Below, in pieces: positions 23,766 to 32,435 of a stretch of 44,182 nt of DNA. The position numbers and the translations under genes were made by a program. Position 1 is the first letter of the stretch. Each line of letters begins with the position of its first letter. The stretch spans positions 1 through 44,182 of the forward strand of contig VGRY01000028.1 in the NCBI GenBank assembly GCA_016875195.1. The letters run 5' to 3'. A model generated the notes under the pieces. That model made no database searches. It was not told the DNA's origin and saw only the letters and a list, made by a program, of their open reading frames with translations. Source of the stretch: Deltaproteobacteria bacterium (lineage in GTDB: Bacteria; Desulfobacterota; BSN033; UBA1163).

Positions 23766-23790
23766 AAGAATAACCTCGCCGCACAAAAAA

Positions 23791-23912
23791 GCATTGCAAA
23801 ATTAGCAATGCAAAATTAACAATTATCAATTTGAAAAAATTTCTTGTACTAAGTTGGTCAACTCATCTTTTCATTGCTAACTGTTAATGGCTAATTGATC
23901 ATTATGCATTGA
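23791..23912. repeat. AAAATTA/CATTGAT-word palindromic array
   Basis: Left words (GCATTGC, AAAATTA, GCAATGC, AAAATTA, ACAATTA) face right words (CATTGCT, AACTGTT, AATGGCT, AATTGAT, CATTATG, CATTGAT) with a 7-base period. It occupies the whole gap between lysC and cimA and abuts the lysC stop. Confidence 0.75.
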
Positions 23913-25151
23913 TTATTTTTCTTCCGTCACCGAGGGTTTGTCCAGTTCAAAGGCATCGTGGAGAGCACGAACTGCCAGTTCCGTATATTTGGAGTCGATG
24001 ACGCAGGAAATTTTGATCTCCGAGGTGGAGATCATCTGGATGTTGATGCCATCCTTAGCCAGGGCGGAAAACATCTGTGCAGCCACATTGGAATGACTCC
24101 TCATTCCAACCCCAATGATCGATACTTTGGCAATATTCTCATCGGAGAGGACCTCTCTTCCCCCCATCTGTTTGACGCCCTCTTTCACGATCTGAAGGGC
24201 CTTGGAGAAATCGGTCTTGGGAACAGTGAAGGCCAGATCTGCACAGCCCTTTTCCGTGCTGGAGGTCTGGATGATCATATCGACCACAATATTGGCGTCG
24301 GCAATGGGTTTGAACAATTTAGCAGCCACCCCGGGGACATCCGGAACGCCCATAATCTCAATCTTTGCCTCATTCTTATTATAGGTCACTCCTGAAACAA
24401 CGACCCTTTCCATCTCTCTCTCCTCCTTGCAGACAATCGTTCCGAGATTATCATTGAATGATGACCTCACATGAATGGGAACATCGTATTTTTTCGCAAA
24501 TTCCACCGAGCGTATCTGAAGGACCTTTGCTCCCAGACTGGCCATTTCAAGCATTTCATCATAGGAGATTCTGGAAAGCTTCCGGGCCTTTGAGCAGATG
24601 TTGGGATCGGTCGTATAGACCCCGTCGACATCCGTATAAATTTCGCAGACATCCGCCTTGATGGCTGCGGCCACAGCTACGCCGGTCGTATCAGAACCTC
24701 CCCGGCCCAGCGTGGTGATATTATCCGATTCGTCCACCCCCTGAAAACCGGCCACGACCACCACCCTTCCGTTTTTCAGGTCTTCGAGCATTTTTTCGGA
24801 CTCGATCCCGGTGATGCGGGCCTTGCCAAAGGCGCTGTCTGTCGCAATCTTGATCTGAAATCCAAGATATGATTTTGCATCACAGCCCATCGCCTTAAGG
24901 GTCATCGCAAGCAGGGCAATGGTGACCTGTTCCCCTGTGGAAATGAGAACATCCACCTCTCTTTCATCCGGGTTTGGTGTGACCTGTTGGGCTAGCCGGA
25001 TTAATTTGTCTGTTTCTCCGGACATGGCCGAAACAACCACTACCACCCGATGACCTTCCTCCTTTGTGCGGATAACCCTGTGAGCCACATTTTTGATTCG
25101 ATCAATGTCGCCCACAGAAGTGCCCCCATACTTTTGAACCACCAATGCCAT
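23913..25151 (-). CDS. lysC: Aspartate kinase
   Basis: The 412-residue protein phosphorylates aspartate, the first step toward lysine, threonine, methionine and diaminopimelate. It opens with KYGGTSV (8-14), the kinase signature, and has [15 protein letters not shown] in the catalytic domain. Two ACT domains follow at the C-terminus (about 265-330 and 345-405, including [19 protein letters not shown]), which normally give feedback control by lysine or threonine. Length and order match monofunctional alpha-type enzymes. The ATG at 25151 follows AAGGGGAGGTGG. The gene is part of the conserved run from tsaE to cimA. Confidence 0.96.
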   Translation of the reverse strand: MALVVQKYGGTSVGDIDRIKNVAHRVIRTKEEGHRVVVVVSAMSGETDKLIRLAQQVTPNPDEREVDVLISTGEQVTIALLAMTLKAMGCDAKSYLGFQIKIATDSAFGKARITGIESEKMLEDLKNGRVVVVAGFQGVDESDNITTLGRGGSDTTGVAVAAAIKADVCEIYTDVDGVYTTDPNICSKARKLSRISYDEMLEMASLGAKVLQIRSVEFAKKYDVPIHVRSSFNDNLGTIVCKEEREMERVVVSGVTYNKNEAKIEIMGVPDVPGVAAKLFKPIADANIVVDMIIQTSSTEKGCADLAFTVPKTDFSKALQIVKEGVKQMGGREVLSDENIAKVSIIGVGMRSHSNVAAQMFSALAKDGINIQMISTSEIKISCVIDSKYTELAVRALHDAFELDKPSVTEEK

Positions 25152-25172
25152 TCAACCACCTCCCCTTAAACT

Positions 25173-25262
25173 AGTTCGGAGTAATGAGTTCGGAGTTCGG
25201 AGAATTAAATCTAAAATTTATTCAGTATTTTACTCCGAACTCCTGACTCCGAACTCCGAACT
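25173..25262. repeat. AGTTCGG-word palindromic array, copy 1
   Basis: Left words (AGTTCGG, AGTAATG, AGTTCGG, AGTTCGG) face right words (ACTCCGA, ACTCCTG, ACTCCGA, ACTCCGA) with a 7-base period across an A/T-rich loop. The right arm lies inside the 3' end of tsaE and supplies its last codons. A second member is at 28432-28510. Confidence 0.8.
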
Positions 25263-25716
25263 TTGTCATCAGGTCTTTGTACTTCTCTCCCTTTGCAACC
25301 ATCTCTATTGAACGGGTCTTTTTACCAGTGTAATAAATGTGGATGTTGAGAAGTTCCTCCGGTAGCAATGATGGAATTCGATCCGCCCACTCGACAGCTG
25401 TGATTCCTTCGCCTTGAAAGTAGTCCTCCAGACCTAACCCCTCAGCCTCCTTCTCTTCCCCTAACCGGTAGAGATCGATATGATAAAAAGGTATTTCCCC
25501 TTTGTATTCATTGATCAGCGTGAAAGAGGGGCTGGATACATAGGTGGATTTACTCACCCCGGCTCCCTGTGCGAGCCCTTTGATCAGTTGAGTCTTTCCC
25601 GCTCCCAGTTCGCCTATCAATGCTACGACATCCCCACGATTGAGGAGACGTCCAATCATTTTTCCAAGGCGGATGGTATCTGAGGGTTTTGGGGAGAGAA
25701 AAACCACCTTATTCAT
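25222..25716 (-). CDS. tsaE: tRNA threonylcarbamoyladenosine biosynthesis ATPase TsaE
   Basis: This P-loop ATPase works with TsaB, TsaC and TsaD to make t6A37 in tRNAs that read ANN codons. Walker A is GELGAGKT at 35-42; SPSFTLINEY and FYHIDLYRL are family signatures, and VEWADRIP contains the Walker B-like segment. The family is usually about 150 residues. Here the C-terminus is extended to 164 by a tail, KFGVRSQEFGVKY, encoded by the word array at 25173-25262, with internally repeating FGV residues. This suggests the array inserted at or near the original stop codon. The tail is unlikely to be needed for function. Confidence 0.93.
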   Translation of the reverse strand: MNKVVFLSPKPSDTIRLGKMIGRLLNRGDVVALIGELGAGKTQLIKGLAQGAGVSKSTYVSSPSFTLINEYKGEIPFYHIDLYRLGEEKEAEGLGLEDYFQGEGITAVEWADRIPSLLPEELLNIHIYYTGKKTRSIEMVAKGEKYKDLMTKFGVRSQEFGVKY

Positions 25717-25729
25717 TCAATTGGAATCT

Positions 25730-25870
25730 AAATTCGAAGCACGAAATTCGAAATTCGAAACAATCTCAAATGAGCCAAAATTCAAATGTTAAAACCAAAT
25801 AAAAGTTTAAGGTGGTTAAGTTTTGAAAATTCGGATTTGTTTCGGATTTCGATATTCGGATTTCGAATTT
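25730..25870 (+). repeat. Dispersed palindromic element, TTTCGAA family, copy 2
   Basis: This element between tsaE and the bifunctional nuclease gene is built of 7-base words: left TTCGAAG, CACGAAA, TTCGAAA, TTCGAAA; right TTTCGGA, TTTCGAT, ATTCGGA, TTTCGAA. Word order at both ends is the same as in the copies at 3793-3957 and 30822-30961, so these are homologous elements rather than independent low-complexity DNA. Confidence 0.85.
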
Positions 25871-25882
25871 TATTTACACCCA

Positions 25883-26356
25883 TTAAGCTTTAAATTTAAA
25901 GTCATCGGGGTTGAGGTTTTCAAGCCATTCCTTTAACTGGTCTCCCTCTTTTTCAAAATCGATGGTTCTCGCTTTTTCGATCACTTCATCCGAGACAAAA
26001 ATAGGAGCATCCGTGGCGAGAGCAATGGCAATGGCATCGCTCGGGCGTGAATCAATAACAATTTCCACTCCCCTTCGTTGAAGGTGAATCAACGCATAGT
26101 ACGTGCTTTCCTTCAGATCGTTGACCACGATCTTCATCACCTGAGATTCAAGGGTTTTCAGGACACTCTGGATCAGATCGTGGGTCATGGGGCGATGAGC
26201 ATCGACCTTCTTTAATTTCATGGCGATGGCATTGGCTTCAAACGGCCCAATCCAGATAGGAAGCCCTGTCTTGTTTGCCAGGTCCATGAGAAGCACGACA
26301 AACCCGTTTGATGAGGAATCGAAGGTTAAAAACTTCACCTTCATTTCGACTAACAT
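25883..26356 (-). CDS. Bifunctional nuclease family protein (DUF151)
   Basis: The 157-residue product matches the BFN/DUF151 family (PF02577): GFVVLLMD, LPIWIGPFEANAIAMKL (about 33-49), RP.THDL, and SRPSDAIAIALATDAPIFVS (about 103-122). Members in plants and bacteria have been reported to act as nucleases on RNA and DNA, but the role in bacteria is unsettled. The ATG at 26356 has AAAGGAG upstream. It lies between nnr and tsaE on the same strand. The 130 bp between it and nnr hold nothing I can identify. Confidence 0.9.
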   Translation of the reverse strand: MLVEMKVKFLTFDSSSNGFVVLLMDLANKTGLPIWIGPFEANAIAMKLKKVDAHRPMTHDLIQSVLKTLESQVMKIVVNDLKESTYYALIHLQRRGVEIVIDSRPSDAIAIALATDAPIFVSDEVIEKARTIDFEKEGDQLKEWLENLNPDDFKFKA

Positions 26357-26486
26357 CCTATGCTCCTTTAATCAACTTCATTTCCCTTCAATGCGATATT
26401 CCCTTCAATCCATTTGGCCTCTCTGCCGGGATCCATCAAATCCTAACAGACTTCTGGATGGGACGCAAACCCATCTCTCGAGAGAG

Positions 26487-28043
26487 TCAACGGTTCTCAT
26501 ACCGTTTCAGAAGGGCAGGGATCTTCCGGATGAGGTCTGTCGCCACCAGAGATTTTTCACCCAGTTCACGAGCTACTTCATCGCCCGCCACTCCGTGGAG
26601 ATAGACGGCAGCCTGAAGGGAGGGCAGAATATCGAACCCCTGACAGACCAGGCCGCCGATCATCCCGCTCAACACATCGCCCGTTCCTCCGGTCGCTAAC
26701 CCGGAATTACCCGTGGGATTAATGTAAACTTCTCCTTTGGGTGTGACGATAAGGGTACGATATCCTTTGAGTACCAGAAAGGCATGGCTGGATTGAGAGA
26801 AATTTTTACAGATCCCGATACGATTCTCCTGGACATCTTTTACCGTGGAGCGGACTAATCGTGCCATTTCTCCGGGGTGGGGCGTCAGGATAAGCGACCG
26901 GTTGGACACAGGGAGAGATTTGGGTTGGGTGGCCAGCGCATTGAGACCATCGGCATCGATGATGATGGGAAGGCCGATGGTTTTGATCAATTTAAGAATG
27001 AGGGATTGAGTCTCTTTAAATGTGCCGAGGCCAGGCCCGATGACGACGGCCTTCTTATTTTCACAGAGCCGGAGGATGGAGTTAAAGGCCCTCATGCTCA
27101 GTGTCTGCTTGGGGGTTTCGGGAAGGGGTTCGGTCATCACCTCGGTCAATTTCATTTCCATAATGGGATTGAGGCTTTTCGGGATGGCGAGGGTGACCAG
27201 ACCTGCTCCCATTCTGAGGGCAGCATCACAGACCATGGCCGCTGCCCCAGTCTTTCCCACTGAGCCAGCGATGACGAGCAGATGGCCATAATCTCCCTTG
27301 TGGGTGTCCGGTCGTCTGGGCGACGAAAGAAACGGCCTGATGTCTTCTTCCTCGATGAGATGGGACTGAATCTTCTCCTCTTCTACCAGATTTTTGGGGA
27401 TGCCAATATCAATGACTTTCAATGTTCCGACATAGTCCGATCCCGGGGAGGCCAGAAGTCCCACTTTCGGCAGGCCGAAGGTGATGGTGAGGGTCGCTCG
27501 TATTGCAGCTCCGAGTGGCTTCCCTGTGTTGGCATTCAAACCGGAGGGAATATCAATAGCGACGATGGGCTTATGGAGTGTATTGAGATGGTCGATGACC
27601 TCCCTGTAATAGCCTCTGACCTCGGCATCGAGGCCGGTCCCGAAAATAGCGTCGATCAGGAGGTCCGCCTTTTCCACGTCCCTCTTTATCTTTTGATAAT
27701 CCTTTGCAGAGGGAACCGGGATGATCTCTCCCTTCATGCGATGGAGGATGTAATGGTTTGTTTCAGCATCTCCCCTGAGCGATTTTGGGTCGGTGAGGAG
27801 AATGACTTTGACTGGTATCCCCCGATTCATCAGGTGCCTGGCGATCACGAACCCATCTCCTCCGTTGTTTCCTTTTCCGGCGATGATCACCGCTCGCTTT
27901 TTCTGTAGGTCCGGAAAAGAGGCGAGGATGGTTTCTGTGGCTCCCCTTCCGGCATTCTCCATCAAAAGGATTCCTGGAATTCGAAAGGTTTCGATGGCCT
28001 TACGATCAAGCTCTTGCATCTGTTCAGCGGTCACTATTTTCAT
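26487..28043 (-). CDS. nnr: Bifunctional NAD(P)H-hydrate epimerase/dehydratase
   Basis: The 518-residue protein fuses two repair activities for hydrated NAD(P)H. The N-terminal epimerase (YjeF_N, about 1-215) has the Rossmann motif GKGNNGGDGF (57-66) and IPSGLNANTG. The C-terminal ADP-dependent dehydratase (ribokinase-like, about 225-515) has VIGPGLGTF, LTPHPGEMARL and GNSGLATGGTGDVLSGMIGG. The epimerase converts R- to S-hydrates and the dehydratase restores NAD(P)H. The start overlaps the acpS 3' end by 20 bp, so the two are translationally linked. Length is normal for this fusion. Confidence 0.96.
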   Translation of the reverse strand: MKIVTAEQMQELDRKAIETFRIPGILLMENAGRGATETILASFPDLQKKRAVIIAGKGNNGGDGFVIARHLMNRGIPVKVILLTDPKSLRGDAETNHYILHRMKGEIIPVPSAKDYQKIKRDVEKADLLIDAIFGTGLDAEVRGYYREVIDHLNTLHKPIVAIDIPSGLNANTGKPLGAAIRATLTITFGLPKVGLLASPGSDYVGTLKVIDIGIPKNLVEEEKIQSHLIEEEDIRPFLSSPRRPDTHKGDYGHLLVIAGSVGKTGAAAMVCDAALRMGAGLVTLAIPKSLNPIMEMKLTEVMTEPLPETPKQTLSMRAFNSILRLCENKKAVVIGPGLGTFKETQSLILKLIKTIGLPIIIDADGLNALATQPKSLPVSNRSLILTPHPGEMARLVRSTVKDVQENRIGICKNFSQSSHAFLVLKGYRTLIVTPKGEVYINPTGNSGLATGGTGDVLSGMIGGLVCQGFDILPSLQAAVYLHGVAGDEVARELGEKSLVATDLIRKIPALLKRYENR

Positions 28044-28425
28044 CGTCTTTCCCCTCTAATAGGACGTGCGCCACGGCGAAGGGTCGGTCGTGGGAAAGGG
28101 TGAGAAAAGTCCTCTCAATCCGACGGGCATGAGCAACCTCTTTTGCCCTTCGATGTAAAGAGAGGAGGGGTCTTCCTATGGGATCGTTTTCCACCTCGAT
28201 ATCCGTCCATTGAATTCCATTTCGGAGCCCTGTGCCGATTGCCTTAAGAAAGGCTTCCTTTGCTGCAAATCGAATGGCAAAACATTCGGAGGAATGGGAC
28301 TTCCGCTGGCACCAGGAGATTTCTCGCTCCGTATACACCCGGCCAAGAAAGTGATTTCCCCAGCGCCCCATCACTCTTTCAATCCGCTCGATATTGACAA
28401 TGTCGATGCCAGTCCCAATGATCAT
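28024..28425 (-). CDS. acpS: Holo-[acyl-carrier-protein] synthase
   Basis: AcpS transfers 4'-phosphopantetheine from CoA to apo-ACP. The 133-residue product from ATG 28425 begins MIIGTGIDIVNIERIERV, with D8 of the metal site, and has FAIRFAAKEAFLKAIGTG, the helix with the second acidic ligand. This start has no convincing ribosome-binding site. The frame is open upstream to an ATG at 28518 that overlaps the pdxJ stop (ATGA); using it would add 31 residues encoded mostly by the word array at 28432-28510. Either translation starts weakly at 28425, or the enzyme carries an unusual N-terminal tail. Confidence 0.9.
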   Translation of the reverse strand: MIIGTGIDIVNIERIERVMGRWGNHFLGRVYTEREISWCQRKSHSSECFAIRFAAKEAFLKAIGTGLRNGIQWTDIEVENDPIGRPLLSLHRRAKEVAHARRIERTFLTLSHDRPFAVAHVLLEGKDDENSDR

Positions 28426-28431
28426 AATAGT

Positions 28432-28510
28432 TTGGAGTAATTTAGTTCGGAGTTCGGAGCATTCTGTTAGAGTTCTCTGCCTTAAATGATTGACTCCGAA
28501 CTCCCAACTT
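28432..28510. repeat. AGTTCGG-word palindromic array, copy 2
   Basis: Words TTTGGAG, TAATTTA, GTTCGGA, GTTCGGA face ACTCCGA and ACTCCCA with a 7-base period. It fills the gap between pdxJ and acpS and keeps an open reading frame through to acpS. The family is shared with 25173-25262. Confidence 0.78.
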
Positions 28511-28514
28511 CTAT

Positions 28515-29228
28515 TCATCGAATCAGTGCAATCATCTCTCGGACGGCGCGGTCCAGTCCCACCAGGACAGCGCGGGCGATGATACTGTGGCCGATATTGA
28601 GCTCCTCAATCTCCTTGATCTCCGCAATCCTTCTCACATTAACGTAGTTGAGGCCATGGCCGGCGGCGATCCGGAGATTTCTCTGGGACGCCTCACCAAT
28701 CGCATCGAAAATCCTTTTCAATTCATCGTCAGCCTGGGTGGAAGTTTTTGCCTCACAATAGTGGCCGGTATGAATCTCAATGGCTTCGGCTTCGACCCCT
28801 TCAGAGGCTTTGATCTGGTTCCTGTCAGGATCGACAAAAAGGCTGACCGGAATATTTTCTTTATGGAGTCGCTGGATTGCTTTATTGAGGGAACGAAAGC
28901 TTTTAACGACGTCGAGTCCTCCTTCCGTCGTCAATTCCTCCCTTTTTTCAGGAACCAGGGTGACGATGTCGGGTTTCGTTGCGATGGCAATGCGGACCAT
29001 CTCCTCAGTGGCGGCCATCTCAAGATTGAGCTGCGTTTGAACGATCTCCTTGAGAATCCGGAGGTCTCGATCCTGAATATGGCGTCGATCCTCTCTCAGG
29101 TGGCAGACGATGCCATCCGCTCCAGACAATTCGACCATGGATGCGGCTGCGATTGGATCCGGATAAGCCACCCCTCTTGCCTGTCTCACAGTCGCCACAT
29201 GATCGATATTGACCCCGAGTCTTGTCAT
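28515..29228 (-). CDS. pdxJ: Pyridoxine 5'-phosphate synthase
   Basis: PdxJ closes the pyridoxine ring from 1-deoxyxylulose 5-phosphate and 3-amino-2-oxopropyl phosphate in the DXP-dependent vitamin B6 pathway. ATG 29228 has GGGGAGG upstream and gives 237 residues starting [19 protein letters not shown], the family's N-terminal signature. AAGHGLNY and [13 protein letters not shown] near the C-terminus are also conserved. The longer ORF from 29288 reads through repeat sequence and is not used. It sits in the conserved glmM-pdxJ-acpS-nnr order. Confidence 0.96.
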   Translation of the reverse strand: MTRLGVNIDHVATVRQARGVAYPDPIAAASMVELSGADGIVCHLREDRRHIQDRDLRILKEIVQTQLNLEMAATEEMVRIAIATKPDIVTLVPEKREELTTEGGLDVVKSFRSLNKAIQRLHKENIPVSLFVDPDRNQIKASEGVEAEAIEIHTGHYCEAKTSTQADDELKRIFDAIGEASQRNLRIAAGHGLNYVNVRRIAEIKEIEELNIGHSIIARAVLVGLDRAVREMIALIR

Positions 29229-29250
29229 GGTTCCTCCCCTTTTAAAAGAA

Positions 29251-29392
29251 TGACACGGAGTACTTCTGACGCGGAGAGCCGGAGACACGGAGACTCGGAG
29301 ACTCGGAGAAAAAATCTCACCGCGTCTCGTTATCTCGCTATCACCGCGTCATTATTTTCACCGTGTCCCCGTGTCACCGTGCCACAGTGCCT
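29251..29392. repeat. ACACGGAG-word palindromic array
   Basis: Left words (ACACGGAG, ACGCGGAG, AGCCGGAG, ACACGGAG, ACTCGGAG, ACTCGGAG) face right words (CACCGCGT, CTCGTTAT, CTCGCTAT, CACCGCGT, CACCGTGT, CCCCGTGT) with an 8-base period. It occupies the glmM-pdxJ gap and is the longest array with an 8-base step here. Confidence 0.8.
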
Positions 29393-29396
29393 ATGT

Positions 29397-30749
29397 TTAT
29401 CCTATGTACTTCCTTACCAGTTCCACCAACTCCTGAGCGTACTGGTGGAGCTTTTTCTCGTCCTCACCTTCCACCATCACCCGTAAAAGAGGCTCTGTCC
29501 CTGAATATCGGATCAGAAGCCTTCCGGAGTTTTCAAGATCTTTCTCAATCTCTCTGATCCTTTTTTCGATTTCAGGAATCTCCAGGAGATTTTTCTTCTC
29601 TCTGACCTCCACATTGTATAGAAGCTGAGGAAGAGGCTCCATCACTTTAGCCAATTCGTCCAGCGGTCTTTCTTTTCTCTTCATGATGGCCAGGAGCTGA
29701 AGGGCTGTGAGGATACCATCACAGGTGGTGTTGTAATCGAGAAAGACGATATGGCCTGACTGCTCTCCTCCGAGATTGTAATTTCCGCGGACCATCTCTT
29801 CGACGACATAGCGGTCTCCTACCTGGGTCTTGACCACTTTGCCCCCCGCGTTCCGGATGGCCCGGTCTAATCCCATATTGCTCATCACTGTGCTGACCAC
29901 CGTCTTTTTCTTGAGTCGGTCTTCCGACAACATCTGTAGACCACAGATGGCGAGAATATGATCTCCATCAACCTCTTTCCCGTACCGGTCTACAAAGATG
30001 ATCCGATCTCCGTCTCCATCGAGAGCAATTCCGATATCCGCCTTCTCTTTGAGAACGAGTTGAGTGACCACTTCAGGATGGAGAGAGCCGCACTTGGCAT
30101 TGATGTTCTCTCCGTCAGGTTCGATTCCGGCGGGTATCACTTCTGCTCCCAATTCCTCAAAAACAGTGGGAGCGACACGGTAAGCTGCTCCATTGGCACA
30201 ATCGAGGGCAATTCGAAGTCCTTCAAGCGTCAGGTCATTGGGGAAGGTATTTTTGAGAAAGACAACATACCTTCCAATGGCATCATCAATGCGGTGGGCT
30301 TTTCCAATGGCATTGGCCGTGGGGCGGAGGGAGTCGAGATGGTTTGAAAGGATCAGCTCTTCAATCTGGTGTTCCATTTCATCGGGAAGTTTGAAACCAT
30401 CACGGGAGAAGATTTTTATCCCGTTGTCATAAAAAGGATTGTGCGAGGCTGAGATGACCACACCGGCATTGGCCCTCATGCTGGTGGTGATGAAGGCAAT
30501 GCCCGGGGTTGGAAGAGGACCGACGAGCCAGACATCCGCTCCCATGGAGCAGATGCCAGAGGCAAGGGCGGTCTCCAGCATATATCCAGAGAGGCGAGTA
30601 TCTTTTCCGACCACAATCCGGTGCTGTCCCTTCACTTCCTTAAAAAGGTGGGCAATGGCCCTGCCAAGCTGCATGGCCATCTCTCCGGTCATCGGGTCGA
30701 CATTGGCGACCCCCCGTATTCCATCTGTTCCAAATAATTTACGAGTCAT
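29397..30749 (-). CDS. glmM: Phosphoglucosamine mutase
   Basis: GlmM interconverts glucosamine 6-phosphate and 1-phosphate for cell-wall UDP-GlcNAc synthesis. The 450-residue protein starts [10 protein letters not shown] (4-13), has the phospho-serine loop [11 protein letters not shown] with S102, the Mg-binding loop DGDGDR, the sugar loop GGEQSGH and the phosphate-binding [11 protein letters not shown] near the C-terminus. All domains are intact. It follows folP on the same strand after a 261-bp gap that contains a TTTCGAA-family element and no gene. Confidence 0.97.
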   Translation of the reverse strand: MTRKLFGTDGIRGVANVDPMTGEMAMQLGRAIAHLFKEVKGQHRIVVGKDTRLSGYMLETALASGICSMGADVWLVGPLPTPGIAFITTSMRANAGVVISASHNPFYDNGIKIFSRDGFKLPDEMEHQIEELILSNHLDSLRPTANAIGKAHRIDDAIGRYVVFLKNTFPNDLTLEGLRIALDCANGAAYRVAPTVFEELGAEVIPAGIEPDGENINAKCGSLHPEVVTQLVLKEKADIGIALDGDGDRIIFVDRYGKEVDGDHILAICGLQMLSEDRLKKKTVVSTVMSNMGLDRAIRNAGGKVVKTQVGDRYVVEEMVRGNYNLGGEQSGHIVFLDYNTTCDGILTALQLLAIMKRKERPLDELAKVMEPLPQLLYNVEVREKKNLLEIPEIEKRIREIEKDLENSGRLLIRYSGTEPLLRVMVEGEDEKKLHQYAQELVELVRKYIG

Positions 30750-30821
30750 TAGGTTCTACCTTTGTATACTTTTAATTTATAAGTAGTCATAGCCGAAACC
30801 AAAACGGACTTCGTTGTTTAA

Positions 30822-30961
30822 AAATTTCGAAATCCGAATACCGAAATCCGAAACAAATCCGAATGTTCAAAATTCAAATGTTTTGAACTTTTTTGTTTCG
30901 AACATTTATAATTTGGTCATTTGAGATTGGTTCGAATTTCGGATTTCGTGCTTCGAATTTA
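30822..30961 (-). repeat. Dispersed palindromic element, TTTCGAA family, copy 3 (inverted)
   Basis: In reverse orientation this element has the same end words as copies at 3793 and 25730 (TTCGAAGCACGAAATCCG at one end and TATTCGGATTTCGAA at the other). It lies in the folP-glmM gap. The remaining sequence of that gap (30750-30821 and 30962-31010) shows nothing that I can identify. Confidence 0.85.
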
Positions 30962-31010
30962 AAACCCACCTGTTTAAAAAATATTTGTTACCATTTTGCC
31001 TACCCATAGC

Positions 31011-32213
31011 CTATCCCTCTGCCCTCCGTATGGCATCGGCAACCGCAATCGTCCTCTTTGCCTGAAGGACATCATGAGATCTGATGATATGGGCGCCATT
31101 TAACACACCGATGGCAATGCTTGAAAGGGTTCCTTCAAGCCGGTGATCCGGATCAGTGCCAAGGATCTTTCCAATAAAAGTTTTTCTGGACGTCCCAAGG
31201 AGGATTGGTTTTCCAAGAATCCGGAATTCTGAAAGATGTTTTATAAGAAGAAGATTATCCTGAAATGTTTTCCCAAACCCGATTCCAGGATCAACGACAA
31301 TCTGCTCCGGATCGACTCCTGCGGATTCGGCGCGCTCAATTCCCTCCCTAAGGTAGGCGATGATTTCAGAAAAAAGGGAGTCATAGTGGACATCCTTCTG
31401 CATGGTCTCAGGCGTCCCACGAATATGCATCAAGACAATGGGTGTCCGCTCTTTGGCTGCTACGCTGGCAAGTGCGGGATCAAAGTGAAGCCCGCTGATG
31501 TCGTTTATTATTTGAGCCCCTGCCCCTATTGCCTTCGAGGCCACTTCCGATTTATAGCTGTCGATTGAGATAGGAATATCTGTTTCTCTGGAAAGAACTT
31601 CGATGACAGGAAGAACCCGGTGAAGCTCTTCCTCCAGTTCGAGTGGTTTTGAACCAGGCCTGGTCGACTCTCCACCGATATCGATGATATCCGCTCCCTC
31701 CTCAGCCATCTTGATGCCATGAGCAATGGCTTTGTCTTTATCAAAAAAGCGTCCGCCATCTGAAAAGGAATCGGGCGTGACATTGAGGACTCCCATCAAA
31801 AGTGTTCTCTCACCAAGGTTGAATGTTCGTCGGCGACAGCGGAGGGTAAAATGATTTTTAAACATATTCTGGAAAGTTTCTTTTAAGGCCTGAGCGACTT
31901 TCTGAAGATGTGGATAGACATCCAATTTTTGAATCAGTTTTTCGAACTGTTTCTGACTGCCCATCAGAAGACCATCCGTTGATTGGACACTGCAATCGAG
32001 CCCTCTGCCATCAATCGCTGCATCCCCACCCAATGAGAGCATCTCCTGTTTGAGGATGTTGGCGGTTCTGGGATCGATTCCTTCCACCTTCAGGTTGAAA
32101 TGGAGGGTTTTTCCCCTCATCAATTCGATGCCAGTCGGGTCAACTCCTACGTTTTCAATTTGATGAACGGCTTCTTTAAGGTCGGTGATATGGAGGCATC
32201 GAATCAAATTCAT
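31011..32213 (-). CDS. folP: Dihydropteroate synthase with N-terminal extension
   Basis: FolP joins p-aminobenzoate to the pterin in folate synthesis and is the sulfonamide target. The catalytic TIM barrel (about 128-400) has LLMGVLNVTPDSFSDGG, GADIIDIGGESTRPG, INDISGL and DPGIGFGKT, all family signatures. The first 125 residues are an extra domain (LHITDLKEAVHQIENVGVD and similar), longer than the usual 280-residue enzyme; such extensions occur in other anaerobes, but their role is unclear to me. It lies downstream of ftsH, as in many bacteria. The ATG at 32213 lies directly after an A-rich stretch. Confidence 0.93.
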   Translation of the reverse strand: MNLIRCLHITDLKEAVHQIENVGVDPTGIELMRGKTLHFNLKVEGIDPRTANILKQEMLSLGGDAAIDGRGLDCSVQSTDGLLMGSQKQFEKLIQKLDVYPHLQKVAQALKETFQNMFKNHFTLRCRRRTFNLGERTLLMGVLNVTPDSFSDGGRFFDKDKAIAHGIKMAEEGADIIDIGGESTRPGSKPLELEEELHRVLPVIEVLSRETDIPISIDSYKSEVASKAIGAGAQIINDISGLHFDPALASVAAKERTPIVLMHIRGTPETMQKDVHYDSLFSEIIAYLREGIERAESAGVDPEQIVVDPGIGFGKTFQDNLLLIKHLSEFRILGKPILLGTSRKTFIGKILGTDPDHRLEGTLSSIAIGVLNGAHIIRSHDVLQAKRTIAVADAIRRAEG

Positions 32214-32435
32214 TTTTTTGTTTGAAGAAAGAGGTTTCGTCTATTGGCAACGGTAAGGAGGCCCGTATCGTTAATAAAAGGTTACGGTTGTCGTCCATTT
32301 ATGCTTTGTACGTAACCGTTACCGGCAACCGAAACGGGCATCGTCACCATAACCTTACCCCATGCAACCGGAATACCTGAGGGTTTGTGCCTCTCACATG
32401 TGAACGGGTAGCGATGGACCCCGATGTGTCCAGGA
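32214..32435. repeat. GTAACC-word intergenic region between ftsH and folP
   Basis: The gap contains many short related words (GGCAACGGTAAGG, GGTTACGGTTG, GTAACCGTTACCGGCAACC, CATAACCTTACC), partly facing each other around position 32310. The period is near six bases and less regular than in the other arrays. There is no supported ORF. The array ends near the start of folP. Confidence 0.55.

Noticed and set aside
22809..23819. 336-codon plus-strand frame opposite cimA
   Set aside because: It is antisense to a well-conserved enzyme and shows no family motif; long antisense frames are common opposite highly biased codons.
29229..29288. Longer PdxJ from 29288
   Set aside because: The extra residues come from the word array, and ATG 29228 has a strong ribosome-binding site and the family N-terminus.
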